Positions 26,959 to 36,245 of a stretch of DNA of 64,000 bases are shown in pieces. The stretch is from Pararhodobacter zhoushanensis. GTDB lineage: Bacteria > Pseudomonadota > Alphaproteobacteria > Rhodobacterales > Rhodobacteraceae. The translations under genes were made by a program, and so were the position numbers. The notes under the pieces were generated by a model. That model worked only from the letters and a program-made list of their open reading frames with translations, made no database searches and had not been told where the DNA came from. The stretch is from positions 581,001-645,000 of the forward strand of contig NZ_JAPDFL010000001.1 of assembly GCF_025949695.1 (NCBI RefSeq), given 5' to 3'. Every line of letters begins with the position of its first letter. Within the stretch, counting starts at the first letter, position 1.

Positions 26959-28327
26959 TTACAGGGTGAAAAGCGTTGCCAGCCGGTCCCCGTGTACCAC
27001 GACCACGACCGCCAGAAGCAGCGCCGCGATGCTGGCCATGACCGCATCATGCAGCGGATCCCAGGCCCCGTGCTTGCGTGCCAGCCGCAGTTGCAGCGGG
27101 TAGCTGAGCAGCGCGGTCGAGGCCATGGCGATGGGCGCGCCGGGCAGGCCCAGCATCGGCACCAGCAGCAGAAGCAGCGCCACCAGAATGACCGCGCGTG
27201 TTGCGTTCAGCGCGAAGAACCCGCGCGAGTCGCCCGACGCCAGCGTGACCTGATCATAGGTCAGCCACAGCATCTGCGGCAGCAGCGCCATCGACACGAT
27301 GACCACCACCGCACCCGAGGTCAGATAGCGCGCGTCATAGAGCAGATCGACAATATAGGTGCCGCCCAGAGCCAGCGGCGCAACCCCGGCAACCAGCATG
27401 CCCGACAGCATGAACCGGATCCGGCGCAGGCGCAGGAAATTCTCGCGCGATTCACGGGGTGGAGAGGCGCGGTAAAGCGGAATCATCAACCGCTGCACCA
27501 GCAACTGCCCCAGCATCAACGGAAAGCCGGCAAGGAAGAAACCGATGTTGTAGAGGCCCAGCTCTTCCATCGTCATGAAGCGGCCAAGGATCAGCTTGTC
27601 GCTTTGCAGCACGATGAAACCGGCCATGGTGCTGAAGAAAATCCAGCGGCCATAATGGATCAGTTCATGCGCGGATCTCGCGGTCCAGATGCAGCCGGTT
27701 CGAGATGCCGGGCAGCATGATCCATGCCAGCCCGGCGCGGGCCGCAGCCGAAATCACGTTACCCGCAACCAGCGCCCAGATCGATTGCGTGGCCCAGGCC
27801 AGCAGCAGCATGGCGACGACGCTGATCACCTGTGCGGTAATTTCCAGAACGGTGACCCGGCCCAGCAGCATGTGGCGCGAGGCGCTTTCGGCGCGGGTGG
27901 GTTCCAGCGACAGGATCAACAGGCTCGTGGCGGACACCGGGATCAGGTAGGCCAGCATCGGTTCGTTATAGAACCAGCCCATCGGCCATGCGAGCGCACA
28001 GGCCGCCGCGAACAGGAACCCCGCGCGGATCATGTTCAGCGTCCAGGCGGTATTCAGAAAGGCCGGTTCATCGCCGCGTTTGGACGACTGGATGGCGGGC
28101 TGGATGCCCAGATCCGACAGCATCGTCAGGCCGACCAGCAGCACCGTGACCAGCGCCATGGTGCCGAACGCCTCAGGGAACAACAGGCGTGCCAGGATCA
28201 GGTTCGAGCCAAAGCGGATCACTTGCTGCCCACCAAACCCAAGGATGGTGAACATCGACGACCGCATGATCTTGGCGGTGATACCGGTTCCGGGTTTTCT
28301 GGCTGGCATGAGAACGGCGTCGGACAC
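26959..28327 (-). pseudogene. Wzx-type oligosaccharide flippase, interrupted by a frameshift
   Basis: Two adjacent open frames together make one polysaccharide flippase. The N-terminal half is 28327-27665 (about 220 residues, FGGQQVIRFGSNLILARLL, ending REIRA-stop). The C-terminal half ends at 26959 (FIVLQSDKLILGRFM onwards). The second frame is open upstream of its first ATG (27627) and reads AHELIHYGRWIFFSTMAGF across the first frame's stop at 27665, exactly what a flippase has there. A +1 shift in the CG-rich stretch near 27665-27690 would restore a normal protein of about 455 residues with around 12 membrane helices. The start is probably GTG 28327 (GGAG nine bases upstream); ATG 28309 is possible. 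It would move lipid-linked repeat units across the inner membrane. Whether the break is real or a sequencing error is open. Confidence 0.8.
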
Positions 28328-28519
28328 TGAAGAATACTCCGGGTAATTGCAGCGACAACACCGGTAAAGACAAGGCGTCACGTCAATTCGTGAGAAATGA
28401 AGGTAAATTGCGGCGCGAATGTGGCAGGGTTACTGCCGCGCCAATACCTACAGTGTTTCTTGAATTTGCCCAATTTCGACCCTAGCCCAAGGACCAGTGT
28501 TCTTGACCAAGGTGCCCCT

Positions 28520-29767
28520 GTGAAGATCGGCTACATCCTCAATACCTATCCCGCGCCGTCGCAAAGCTTCATCCGGCGCGAGATGCGGGCGCTTGAGCGC
28601 CGCGGTATTGCGGTGCAGCGCTTTGCCATGCGGTCGTTTGACGGGTCCTTGCCGGATCGGTCGGATCAAGAGGAAGCCGCCGCCACGGATTATGTGCTGG
28701 CAAAGGGGCTGTTCGCCCTGCTGTGGGCGCTGTTCCTTGTCGGACTGCAATCACCGGTGCGCATCTATCAGGCGCTGTTTCTGGCGCTGAAGGCCAGCCG
28801 AGGCTCGGAAGCCGGGTTGTTCAAGCACCTGATCTATTTTCTGGAAGCGGCTTATGTCACCCGCCGGCTGGGCGAGTTGCAGGTGGACCGGATGCACGCG
28901 CATTTCGGCACCAACGCGACAACCGTGGCCATGCTGGCGTCAGAGATGAGCGGCAAGCCGTTCAGCTTCACCGTTCACGGGCCCGAGGAATTCGACAAAC
29001 CCGCCGCCATCGCCCTGCCGCTCAAGCTGCAGAAGGCGGATTTCACCGTGGCGATCTCGTCCTATGGCCGCAGCCAGCTGTGCCGACTGGTCGATTACCG
29101 CTTCTGGCCGCGCATCCGCGTGGTGCACTGCGGGATCGAGCCGCAGCATTATGACTCGGCGCGGCCGATGCCGGTTACGCGGCCGGTGACAATGGTCAAT
29201 ATCGGGCGATTCGTTGAGCAAAAGGGCCAGATCCTGCTGATCGAGGCGATGGCCGAGGTCGCGCGCCGGGGTGTCGATGTCCGGCTGGTGCTGGTCGGTG
29301 ACGGGCCGATGCGTCTACCGCTTGAGCGCGCGATTGCCCATTCGGGCCTTGGCCACCGGGTCGAACTGACCGGCTGGCTGGATGAGGCGGGCGTGCGCCG
29401 GGCGATCGATTCTGCGCATGCGCTGGTGCTGCCGTCCTTTGCCGAGGGGCTGCCGATGGTGGTGATGGAGGCGATGGTCTCGGCCCGTCCGGTCATCGCC
29501 ACCTGGGTCGCCGGGGTGCCGGAACTGATGCAAGAGGGGCGCACCGGCTGGCTGGTGCCCGCAGGCGACGCGATGGCGCTGGCCGAGGCGATTACCGAGC
29601 TGGCGACGTCGCCCGACGACAAACTGCGCCGCATGGGCACGACAGGCCGCGCGCGGGTGTTGATGCGGCACAATATTGATACCGAGGCGGGGAAACTGGC
29701 GGCGCTGTTCTGTCAGCGTCCGCGCACGCAGAGCCGTGCTCAGCGCCCGCGCACCCAGCTGGTCTGA
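28520..29767 (+). CDS. Family 4 glycosyltransferase
   Basis: 415 residues with a GT-B fold. It starts KIGYILNTYPAPSQSFIRRE, and the acceptor domain has DRMHAHFGTNATTVA. The donor domain begins at VNIGRFVEQKGQ and has LVGDGPMR, then the EX7E region LPSFAEGLPMVVMEAM with VAGVPEL. I chose GTG 28520 with AAGG about eight bases upstream; the open frame reaches back to 28397 but without family-like sequence. It is divergent from the flippase. Its 3' end overlaps the convergent GT2 gene by 28 bases. Likely a retaining glycosyltransferase of the exopolysaccharide pathway acting at the inner membrane. Confidence 0.9.
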   Translation: MKIGYILNTYPAPSQSFIRREMRALERRGIAVQRFAMRSFDGSLPDRSDQEEAAATDYVLAKGLFALLWALFLVGLQSPVRIYQALFLALKASRGSEAGLFKHLIYFLEAAYVTRRLGELQVDRMHAHFGTNATTVAMLASEMSGKPFSFTVHGPEEFDKPAAIALPLKLQKADFTVAISSYGRSQLCRLVDYRFWPRIRVVHCGIEPQHYDSARPMPVTRPVTMVNIGRFVEQKGQILLIEAMAEVARRGVDVRLVLVGDGPMRLPLERAIAHSGLGHRVELTGWLDEAGVRRAIDSAHALVLPSFAEGLPMVVMEAMVSARPVIATWVAGVPELMQEGRTGWLVPAGDAMALAEAITELATSPDDKLRRMGTTGRARVLMRHNIDTEAGKLAALFCQRPRTQSRAQRPRTQLV

Positions 29768-30564
29768 CGCGACGGGCAAAGTCGCCCGCTCAGCCTGACG
29801 ATGGCATACACGCCAAACGCCGCCGGGTCGCGCAAGGCGCTGCGGACCAGCCAGCCAAAGCTGGGCTTGGTCTTGCCTTCATTCACCATCAGTCCCGGTT
29901 CCATTCCGGCCAGCTCGGCCACGCCCAGATCCTGACGGCGCCGAACCCGGACCAACCGGCAGAAGCCCTCGACCAGCGGCCAGTCATAGACGGCGGGAAC
30001 CTTGATGCGTTCGGCGGGGGTAAAGACGATGCGCACATAGGTATCGTCCGAAATGATCGTCGGAAACGCCCCCCAGCGCGCCCGGCCCGAGGCATTCACG
30101 GCATACAGTCCAAAGCCCGGCACGCCGTCGGTGACAAAGGGCAGGCGCATCCAGTATCGCGCATAAGCCCGTGTCACCCACGAGCGCGCGGTGATGTTGG
30201 GGGTGCCCGATGCATAGCGCGCGGCGCTGGTGTCCAGCGTCTCGGCCAGCTGTGCCATCAGGGGCGGCGAAACGGTCACATCGGCATCCAGATAGGCGCG
30301 CGTCGGATACAGCGCCGCCGCATCGCCCGCCGCCAGCGCACCGGGTTTACCCATCGCTGGCAGATCCAGCACGTCGATCAGCCACCCTCGTGCGGCGAAA
30401 GCCCGCGCATAGCTCCGCGCGCGTGCGGCGGTGTCATCGTTGCAGCCGTTGGCGACGACGACGACCTGCGCGACGGCGGGGCCTTCGCTGGCCAGCACGG
30501 CGGTCAGGCAGGCATCAATATAGTCGGCTTCATTGCAGGCCGGGATCAGGATGGACAGACTCAT
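29740..30564 (-). CDS. Family 2 glycosyltransferase
   Basis: 274 residues with a GT-A domain: SILIPACNEADYIDACL, VVVANGCNDDT, GKPGALAAG and the metal-binding AYLDADVTVS, then ISDDTYVRI as acceptor motif. The ATG at 30564 overlaps the stop of the upstream glycosidase-like gene by four bases, so these two are translationally coupled. The 3' end overlaps the convergent GT4 gene. Part of the polysaccharide locus; the sugar is unknown. Confidence 0.88.
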   Translation of the reverse strand: MSLSILIPACNEADYIDACLTAVLASEGPAVAQVVVVANGCNDDTAARARSYARAFAARGWLIDVLDLPAMGKPGALAAGDAAALYPTRAYLDADVTVSPPLMAQLAETLDTSAARYASGTPNITARSWVTRAYARYWMRLPFVTDGVPGFGLYAVNASGRARWGAFPTIISDDTYVRIVFTPAERIKVPAVYDWPLVEGFCRLVRVRRRQDLGVAELAGMEPGLMVNEGKTKPSFGWLVRSALRDPAAFGVYAIVRLSGRLCPSRQTSWVRGR

Positions 30565-32270
30565 GGGGCAGTAGCCTCGATCAGCGCGGTCCAACGCGGC
30601 GTATCATCGTCGATATGGCGCAGATGGCCCCAGCTGCCCCAGACCGAGGGCTTACCGATATCGTTAAACGCAACAAACGGCGCGGGCGTCAAGGTGCGCC
30701 AACCGGCAATCAGCGTGCGATACAGCGCTCCCATCTGCGCCGACTGGTTGAGGGCGGTGAAAAAGGCGACCAGCTCTTCGTCGCCATGGTCCTGCGGGCG
30801 CACCACGACATGCGTGCCGCCCTCATACATCACCAGCGCCATGCCATAATCCTGCGCCACGGCGACATGATGGGGCAGCGTGCGGTCCAGCAGATCCCGC
30901 ACCGAGTTTTCGGCATTGCCCGAAACCGAGCCATCCAGCAGCTCTTGCGCCGCCAGATCCAGCGCGGTGTCGAACCGGTGCGCGGCGATGAAGGCATCAC
31001 GCGCCTCGCCGGTCAGGTTTTGCGCGTCCGCGTCGGCTTCAGCCGCCGCGCGGCTGTCACGCAGCCAGCCCTGCACCAGCGGTTGCTTGTCTTCGCTGTG
31101 CAGATCGCCGCTGAAATAGCCGGTGACGGCCAGCGCATCGAAGGACTCGCTGGGCGGGCGGTGCGCGGGGTCTTCTGCCACGTAGTCCGGCGCCGTGAGC
31201 ATGTCGTGTTCCAGGCCCAGCCAGGCGGTGAACAGGCCCAGCACCCGTACCCGCCGCTCGGTCGCACCGGCGTAAACCGCGTCGATGATCCCCATCGCCT
31301 GCGCCGCGCGGACAGCGCCGTACTGCACCCAGGCCCATTCCCGGTTCCAGCGGGCGCGCGCGCTCTGTTCTGCCCAGTCTGCTTGCGTGAAGGACCAGTT
31401 CCAGATCTCGTTCGAGAACTCGAACCAGCCGCGCAGATCGGGACGAAGCCCGTCGCGCACGGTTTGCGCGAACTGGCGGATATAGGTGTCATCAGCCCGA
31501 TGAGGCAGGGTGAACCACGGCTCGGCCCCGGTCTGGTTGGCCAGCCGCAGCAGGATCTCCAGCGGGACGCCCCGGCGTGACCAGCTGTAATCGCCGATTT
31601 GTGCGCGCTGATCCCAGTGCTCGACCGTGGAATTGTTGGTCAGCATCCAGTCCATGAAGCGCAGGGTCTCAACCCCCTGCAACCGCGCCAGAAAATCGGG
31701 ATTGAAAATCTCACCCGCTGCATGCCGGGCCAGATTGCGTTCGTGCACAATGCTCAGGTTCCGCAGGGTGCCGCGGTTGAATTCGATCAAGACCGAGCCC
31801 TGACCGGGCGTAAACTCGAACGTCGCCGAATTATCGCCGAAGCGCACGTTCCGCGCGGCGCCGGAGAAGCTGAGATAGGCGCTTCCTTCCCATGTCGCGT
31901 GCCATGTCCCGGCGGTCGAGGTCATCTCAGCGGGCAGATCCATCAGCACGAAGGTGGACAGGCGGCGGGCTGTGCGCGGAATGGCGATGACCCAGCCGTC
32001 CTCATCCAGCGCGCCTGCGTCGCGCAGCGCGTCTTCATCCATGCCACCCCATTGGCCGGGCAGATGGCCCACCCACCGCGAGGCATTGTGCATGACGTCG
32101 ATGAACGGCGCTTCGGTGGACCAGCCTGCGACCTCGGAAAGATTGAGGCCCAAAGCAAGCCGCCCCTCACGCGGTGAAACGTCGATCTGTGCTGCCAAGG
32201 GGCTGGCGGCACAGGTGAGAACCGTGAAAAAAACCGCGATCAGGGACGAGAAACGCATTGTCTTGGGCAT
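30561..32270 (-). CDS. Secreted glycoside hydrolase-like protein
   Basis: 569 residues from ATG 32270; ATG 32258 is an alternative start. A signal peptide (RFSSLIAVFFTVLTCAASPLAAQ) precedes the mature chain. The middle carries WFEFSNEIWNWSF, which looks like the acid/base NE motif of clan GH-A glycosidases, and a later MYEGGTHV could supply the nucleophile Glu. Similar proteins are sometimes annotated as cellulose-binding domain proteins. It is coupled by ATGA to a GT2 gene inside a polysaccharide locus, so trimming or release of the polymer outside the inner membrane is a reasonable guess. Family membership is not proven by sight alone. Confidence 0.68.
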   Translation of the reverse strand: MPKTMRFSSLIAVFFTVLTCAASPLAAQIDVSPREGRLALGLNLSEVAGWSTEAPFIDVMHNASRWVGHLPGQWGGMDEDALRDAGALDEDGWVIAIPRTARRLSTFVLMDLPAEMTSTAGTWHATWEGSAYLSFSGAARNVRFGDNSATFEFTPGQGSVLIEFNRGTLRNLSIVHERNLARHAAGEIFNPDFLARLQGVETLRFMDWMLTNNSTVEHWDQRAQIGDYSWSRRGVPLEILLRLANQTGAEPWFTLPHRADDTYIRQFAQTVRDGLRPDLRGWFEFSNEIWNWSFTQADWAEQSARARWNREWAWVQYGAVRAAQAMGIIDAVYAGATERRVRVLGLFTAWLGLEHDMLTAPDYVAEDPAHRPPSESFDALAVTGYFSGDLHSEDKQPLVQGWLRDSRAAAEADADAQNLTGEARDAFIAAHRFDTALDLAAQELLDGSVSGNAENSVRDLLDRTLPHHVAVAQDYGMALVMYEGGTHVVVRPQDHGDEELVAFFTALNQSAQMGALYRTLIAGWRTLTPAPFVAFNDIGKPSVWGSWGHLRHIDDDTPRWTALIEATAP

Positions 32271-32364
32271 CCTTGCTCTGCCAAGTATCAAGGTAGGATA
32301 GAATTTTCGATACATTCCAGAGTTTTCTGTGGAAATGCATGGATGAAGGGACGTTGTCGCCTCG

Positions 32365-33534
32365 ATGGCTTCATTGGTAATGCTCTCCCCCGCCCCGATG
32401 GTGGAATTGCCTGCGGGTGAAGTGCTGCTCGACGTGAAATTCGTAGAGGGGATGAAGCTGCATTGCCAGCTCTGGCCGGGGCCTGTGCGCTGTGTGATGC
32501 GGCGCGGCCACTATCGGATCGACAGCCCGATGCGCTATTCGGTGGCGCAGCTGGGCTTCGATCTGATCGCGCTGGATGCGGGAGCGCCCGTGCCCGAGCT
32601 GCTGCTGGACGAAGCCGCGCTGGTCTATGTGGCGTCCGATGACATGAAATACCTCGACCTGCCCAAGGCGATGGAACGGCGGCTGGGCAAGCTGGTCTAC
32701 ACCATCGAAGAACCGCTGACCGGCCGGATCAGTCATGCGCTGGCCGCCAGCCCGTCGATGCGGCGGCGGCTGGGGGCGAGCTGGTGGAACATGCGGCGCG
32801 AGGGCGCGCTGAAAGCGGCGCTTCGCGCGGCGGACGGGGTGCATTGCGACGGGTATCCGGCGCATGACAGCTACAAACGGCTGAACCCGCGTGCGTTGCG
32901 GTATCTGGATAACCGGATGCGCGCGCCGATGATCGCCCGGGCCGAGGACCAGAGGATCCGCGCCGAGATGCAACGCCGGGGCGACCCGCTGCGGTTGGCG
33001 TGGTACGGGCATATGGGGCGGACCTCGGGCGTCGAGGATCTGCTGCCGATGGCGCATCTGCTCAAGACGCGCGGGGTGCCGTTCAAGCTGGAGCTGTTCG
33101 GTGCCGGGCCGCTGGAGGCCCGGTTGCGCGACGGGATCGCCGGGCTGGGGCTGGGTGAGACCATGTCGGTGCAGCCGATGGGGCCGTTCGATCCGGTGCT
33201 GGTGCCGCATCTGCGCACCGGTGCGGATCTGTTCATCGCACCGATCCGGCTGTCGATGCCGCAAAGCGCCTATGTCGAGGCGCTGGGCTGCGGGTTGCCG
33301 ATCCTTGGCTATGGCAACAGGATGTGGAAACGCATGCAGGCGGAATCCAAGGCGGGTTGGGTGGCGCGCAAGAGCCCGGCGGCGCTGGCGCGGGCGGTCG
33401 AGCGGCTGCACGAAGACCGTGAGGCGGTGATTGAAGCTTCGACCCGGGGCGTGGAGTTTGCGCGGGCGAATGCGTTCGAGACGGTGTTTTCCCGCCGGAT
33501 GAACGATCTGCGCGAGATTGCTGGCGTGGAGTAG
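32365..33534 (+). CDS. Glycosyltransferase, GT-B fold (family 1/4-like)
   Basis: 389 residues. The C-terminal half has GT4-like elements: LRLAWYGHMGRTSGVEDLL, LELFGAGPLEARL, and SMPQSAYVEALGCGLPILGYG in place of the usual EX7E loop. The N-terminal half contains a conspicuous LVYTIEEPLTGR and no clear acceptor motif. It is divergent from the glycosidase-like gene. Downstream lie the first copy of the composite intergenic repeat and the convergent gph. Probably the last gene of the exopolysaccharide locus. Donor and acceptor are unknown. Confidence 0.75.
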   Translation: MASLVMLSPAPMVELPAGEVLLDVKFVEGMKLHCQLWPGPVRCVMRRGHYRIDSPMRYSVAQLGFDLIALDAGAPVPELLLDEAALVYVASDDMKYLDLPKAMERRLGKLVYTIEEPLTGRISHALAASPSMRRRLGASWWNMRREGALKAALRAADGVHCDGYPAHDSYKRLNPRALRYLDNRMRAPMIARAEDQRIRAEMQRRGDPLRLAWYGHMGRTSGVEDLLPMAHLLKTRGVPFKLELFGAGPLEARLRDGIAGLGLGETMSVQPMGPFDPVLVPHLRTGADLFIAPIRLSMPQSAYVEALGCGLPILGYGNRMWKRMQAESKAGWVARKSPAALARAVERLHEDREAVIEASTRGVEFARANAFETVFSRRMNDLREIAGVE

Positions 33535-33573
33535 GGGCGGCGCTCAGGCCCATCGAGGGCCTTCGCGCCGCGC

Positions 33574-33634
33574 AGGGGGCGCTGCCCCCTACGGCCTGAC
33601 GGCCTACCCCCGGGATATTTGAGGACAGATGATG
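33574..33634 (+). repeat. Composite hairpin/ACCCCCGGGATATTT element, copy 1
   Basis: A hairpin AGGGGGC-GCT-GCCCCCT (33574-33590) is followed by a GC-rich spacer containing GGCCT repeats and then ACCCCCGGGATATTT (33606-33620) and GGACAGATGATG. The same order occurs at 45130-45198 (+) and 52347-52415 (-). It lies between convergent genes and may end the transcript of the upstream glycosyltransferase. Confidence 0.7.
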
Positions 33635-33636
33635 GG

Positions 33637-34287
33637 TCAGCGGGCCAGTCGGTGGGCGATGGCGGGAAGCGTGGACCAGTCGTCAAAGGCTTCAGCGTGC
33701 GGGATCTGGTCAATCGGAGATTTGCGGTAGCCAAGCGTGTAGAGCGCAAAGGGGACGCGCGCGGCCTGTGCGGTGCGGGCGTCCACCTCGCTGTCGCCGA
33801 CATAGACCAGCGGGCTGTCGTCCAGCGCCTGCATCGCGGCAAGAAGCGGGGCGGGATCAGGTTTGGTCACCGGCAGGCTGTCACCGGCGATGACCACCTC
33901 GAACATCTCGGACCAGCCGAAATGCGCCAGAACCGCCAGCGCCGGGCGCAGGGGTTTGTTGGTGCACAGGCCCAGCTGCCAGCCCTGCGCCTTGAGCGTG
34001 GCCAGCGCGGTTTCGACGCCGGGGTAGACGGTGCTGAAGTCGTGCGCGATCTCGTATTCTGCGGCGAACCGGGCGCGCATGCGCTCGGTCCGGGCGGGGT
34101 CGTTGGTGCCTGAAGCGGCGCGTTCCAGACGGTCGACAAAGACCTTCGCGCCGCGCCCGACAAAGCTGCGCGCCTGGTCGGGCGTCACCAGCGGCAGGCC
34201 TTCGGCCGCCAGCGTCCGGTTGCCGGCGGCGTGGATATCCAGGGCGGAATCGACCAGCGTACCGTCGAGGTCGAAGATCGCCCTCAT
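33637..34287 (-). CDS. gph: HAD-family phosphoglycolate phosphatase-like hydrolase
   Basis: 216 residues. HAD motif I FDLDGTLVDS at the N-terminus carries the nucleophile Asp. Motif II LCTNKP follows the helical cap, then motif III lysine in VTKPDPAP and motif IV YVGDSEVDARTA. The length and cap fit phosphoglycolate phosphatase, which removes 2-phosphoglycolate formed by oxygenation or DNA repair, but related HADs act on other phosphates. The ATG at 34287 overlaps the MFS stop by ATGA; the longer frame to 34371 lies within that gene. Confidence 0.85.
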   Translation of the reverse strand: MRAIFDLDGTLVDSALDIHAAGNRTLAAEGLPLVTPDQARSFVGRGAKVFVDRLERAASGTNDPARTERMRARFAAEYEIAHDFSTVYPGVETALATLKAQGWQLGLCTNKPLRPALAVLAHFGWSEMFEVVIAGDSLPVTKPDPAPLLAAMQALDDSPLVYVGDSEVDARTAQAARVPFALYTLGYRKSPIDQIPHAEAFDDWSTLPAIAHRLAR

Positions 34288-35525
34288 GCCGGGGCCAACA
34301 GGTTGAGCGCGCGTTCGCGGATCGGCAGATGCACCAGCGCCGAGAGCGCGCCGACGGCGATGCCGACCCACCAGACCAGCGTGTAATCGCCGTAAACGTC
34401 ATACAGCGCGCCGCCCAGCCAGACGCCCAGGAAGCTGCCAATCTGGTGGCTGAGGAACACCAGCCCATAAAGCGTGCCCATGTAGCGCAACCCGTAGATA
34501 TGCGCGACCAGCCCTGAGGTGAGCGGCACCGTGGCAAGCCACAACGAGCCCATGGCGACCGAGAACAACAGCACCGAGGTCGGCGTGATCGGCATCAGGA
34601 TAAACGTCGCGCCGATGATCGTGCGGGCGGTATAGATCCCGGCCAGCAGGTATTTCTTGCTGAACCGTTTGCCCGCCCAGGCGGCGGCCAGCGTGCCGCC
34701 GATGTTGGCCAGACCGATCACCGAAATCGCCACCGCGCCCAAGGCCGAGGTGGTGCTGATCCCCAGCGCCGCCAGCATGCCGTCGGGCGCGGGGGTGCCG
34801 CACATCTCGGTCACCATGGCGGGGAAGTGGGCGGTGATGAAGCCCAGCTGATAGCCGCAGGAAAAGAAGCCGATGGCGATGAGCGAGAAAGACGGGTCTT
34901 TGAACGCCTGTTTCAGCGCCTGACCCAGCGATTGCTCAAGCTCGGCCCGGCTGGCCATTTTTTCGGAGCGCATCATCGGCAGGGCAAAGAGCGACAGCAG
35001 GATCACCCCGGCGAAGATGATGAAGACCGTCTGCCACGGGAAATGGCCCAGCAGGATTTCGGCAATCGGCGCACCGATGACCTGCCCCGCCGATCCGGCA
35101 GCCGTGGCAATCCCCAGCGCCATCGAGCGGTTTTCATCCGAGGCGGCGCGGCCGACGACGGCGAGGATCACGCCAAAGCCGGTGCCCGCGATGCCGAAAC
35201 CGACGAGGAACTCCAAAAGCTGCATCGACCCCGGCGTCACGGCAAAGGACGACAGCACCAGACCGGCGGCATAGAACAAGGCGCCCAGGATGATCGCCTT
35301 GCGGTCGCCAAAGCGTTCGGCAAAGGCACCAAACAGCGGCTGGCCGATACCCCAGGCAAGGTTCTGGATGGCGATGGCCAGCGAGAATTCGGACCGGGGC
35401 CAGCCGAATTCGCTGGCGATGGGGATCTGGAACACCCCGAACGAGGCGCGGGCGGCGAAGCCGATCAGAATGATGATACAGCCGCCGATCAGGACGGGCG
35501 TGATGAGAGGGGCTCTGGTCGTCAT
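34284..35525 (-). CDS. MFS transporter
   Basis: 413 residues with about 12 hydrophobic helices. The N-terminal half contains the loop motif GAFAERFGDRKAIILG between helices 2 and 3, typical of the major facilitator superfamily, and the second half has the related WAGKRFSKKYLL. It resembles the monocarboxylate/oxalate-formate-type group. The start at 35525 has GGACAG just upstream. The gph start overlaps its stop, so both are one transcript. Substrate unknown; an organic acid is plausible. Confidence 0.87.
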   Translation of the reverse strand: MTTRAPLITPVLIGGCIIILIGFAARASFGVFQIPIASEFGWPRSEFSLAIAIQNLAWGIGQPLFGAFAERFGDRKAIILGALFYAAGLVLSSFAVTPGSMQLLEFLVGFGIAGTGFGVILAVVGRAASDENRSMALGIATAAGSAGQVIGAPIAEILLGHFPWQTVFIIFAGVILLSLFALPMMRSEKMASRAELEQSLGQALKQAFKDPSFSLIAIGFFSCGYQLGFITAHFPAMVTEMCGTPAPDGMLAALGISTTSALGAVAISVIGLANIGGTLAAAWAGKRFSKKYLLAGIYTARTIIGATFILMPITPTSVLLFSVAMGSLWLATVPLTSGLVAHIYGLRYMGTLYGLVFLSHQIGSFLGVWLGGALYDVYGDYTLVWWVGIAVGALSALVHLPIRERALNLLAPA

Positions 35526-35681
35526 GGGTCTGTCCTGAACTGCGGGCGGCGGAGGCCCCGGCCCCCGTGCAAAGCGGCGCATCCGGCAGGGAATTGTCCC
35601 CGCCGCGATGCGCCGCCGCTTAACCTGTTCAACTTTTCGTCAGGGTCAAGCCCCCACAAGGCGCGCAGCGCCTGCGCGCGC

Positions 35682-36245
35682 TCAGCGTGCCTGGGCGTGA
35701 TACTCTTCGTTCGGCTCCATGCCGATGGCCGAGGCGACGCGGTTGGACATGTTGAAAAAGCCGACAATCGCCGCAATATCAAAGATATCGCGGTCGCTGA
35801 ACCCTTGGGCGCGCAGCGCCTCGCGGTCAGCTTCGACAATCTCGGACGACGCCTTGGTGGCTTTTTCCGAAAATGCCAGCATCGCCTTTTGCCGGTCGTC
35901 GATCTTGGCCACGCGCCAGTTCATCACCAGCGCCTCACCCAGCGCCGGGTTGCCCGACAACTGGCGCACGGCAGCACCATGGGCAACCTGACAGTACCAG
36001 CAGCGGTTGGTCGACGAGACGACAACCGCGATCATCTCGCGTTCCAGCTTGGTCAGGCCGGAGCCGGCCAGCATCAGGTCGTTGTACATCGCCGTGAAAG
36101 CGTTGAGCTTGGCGATGTCAAAGGCATGCGCCTGCACCACATTCGGGACCATGCCCAGCTTCTCGACGCAGATGTCGAAATACCGCTGGGTCGCCTCGGG
36201 AAGCGGATCGACGGGTGGCAGGTCGAGCGCAGTAATTCGGCTCAT
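35682..36245 (-). CDS. Peroxidase-related AhpD/carboxymuconolactone decarboxylase-like protein
   Basis: 187 residues, all-helical. The CxxC pair with downstream His is seen in NRCWYCQVAHG (residues about 80-90), which is the AhpD active-site pattern, and EREMIAVVVSS precedes it. The start at 36245 has AGGGAG eight bases upstream. The ATG overlaps the GNAT gene stop by four bases, third in the cinA-like - GNAT - AhpD-like operon. Likely a thiol-dependent peroxidase; the reductant is unknown. A GC-rich dyad (35573-35620) lies downstream before the MFS gene. Confidence 0.86.
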   Translation of the reverse strand: MSRITALDLPPVDPLPEATQRYFDICVEKLGMVPNVVQAHAFDIAKLNAFTAMYNDLMLAGSGLTKLEREMIAVVVSSTNRCWYCQVAHGAAVRQLSGNPALGEALVMNWRVAKIDDRQKAMLAFSEKATKASSEIVEADREALRAQGFSDRDIFDIAAIVGFFNMSNRVASAIGMEPNEEYHAQAR

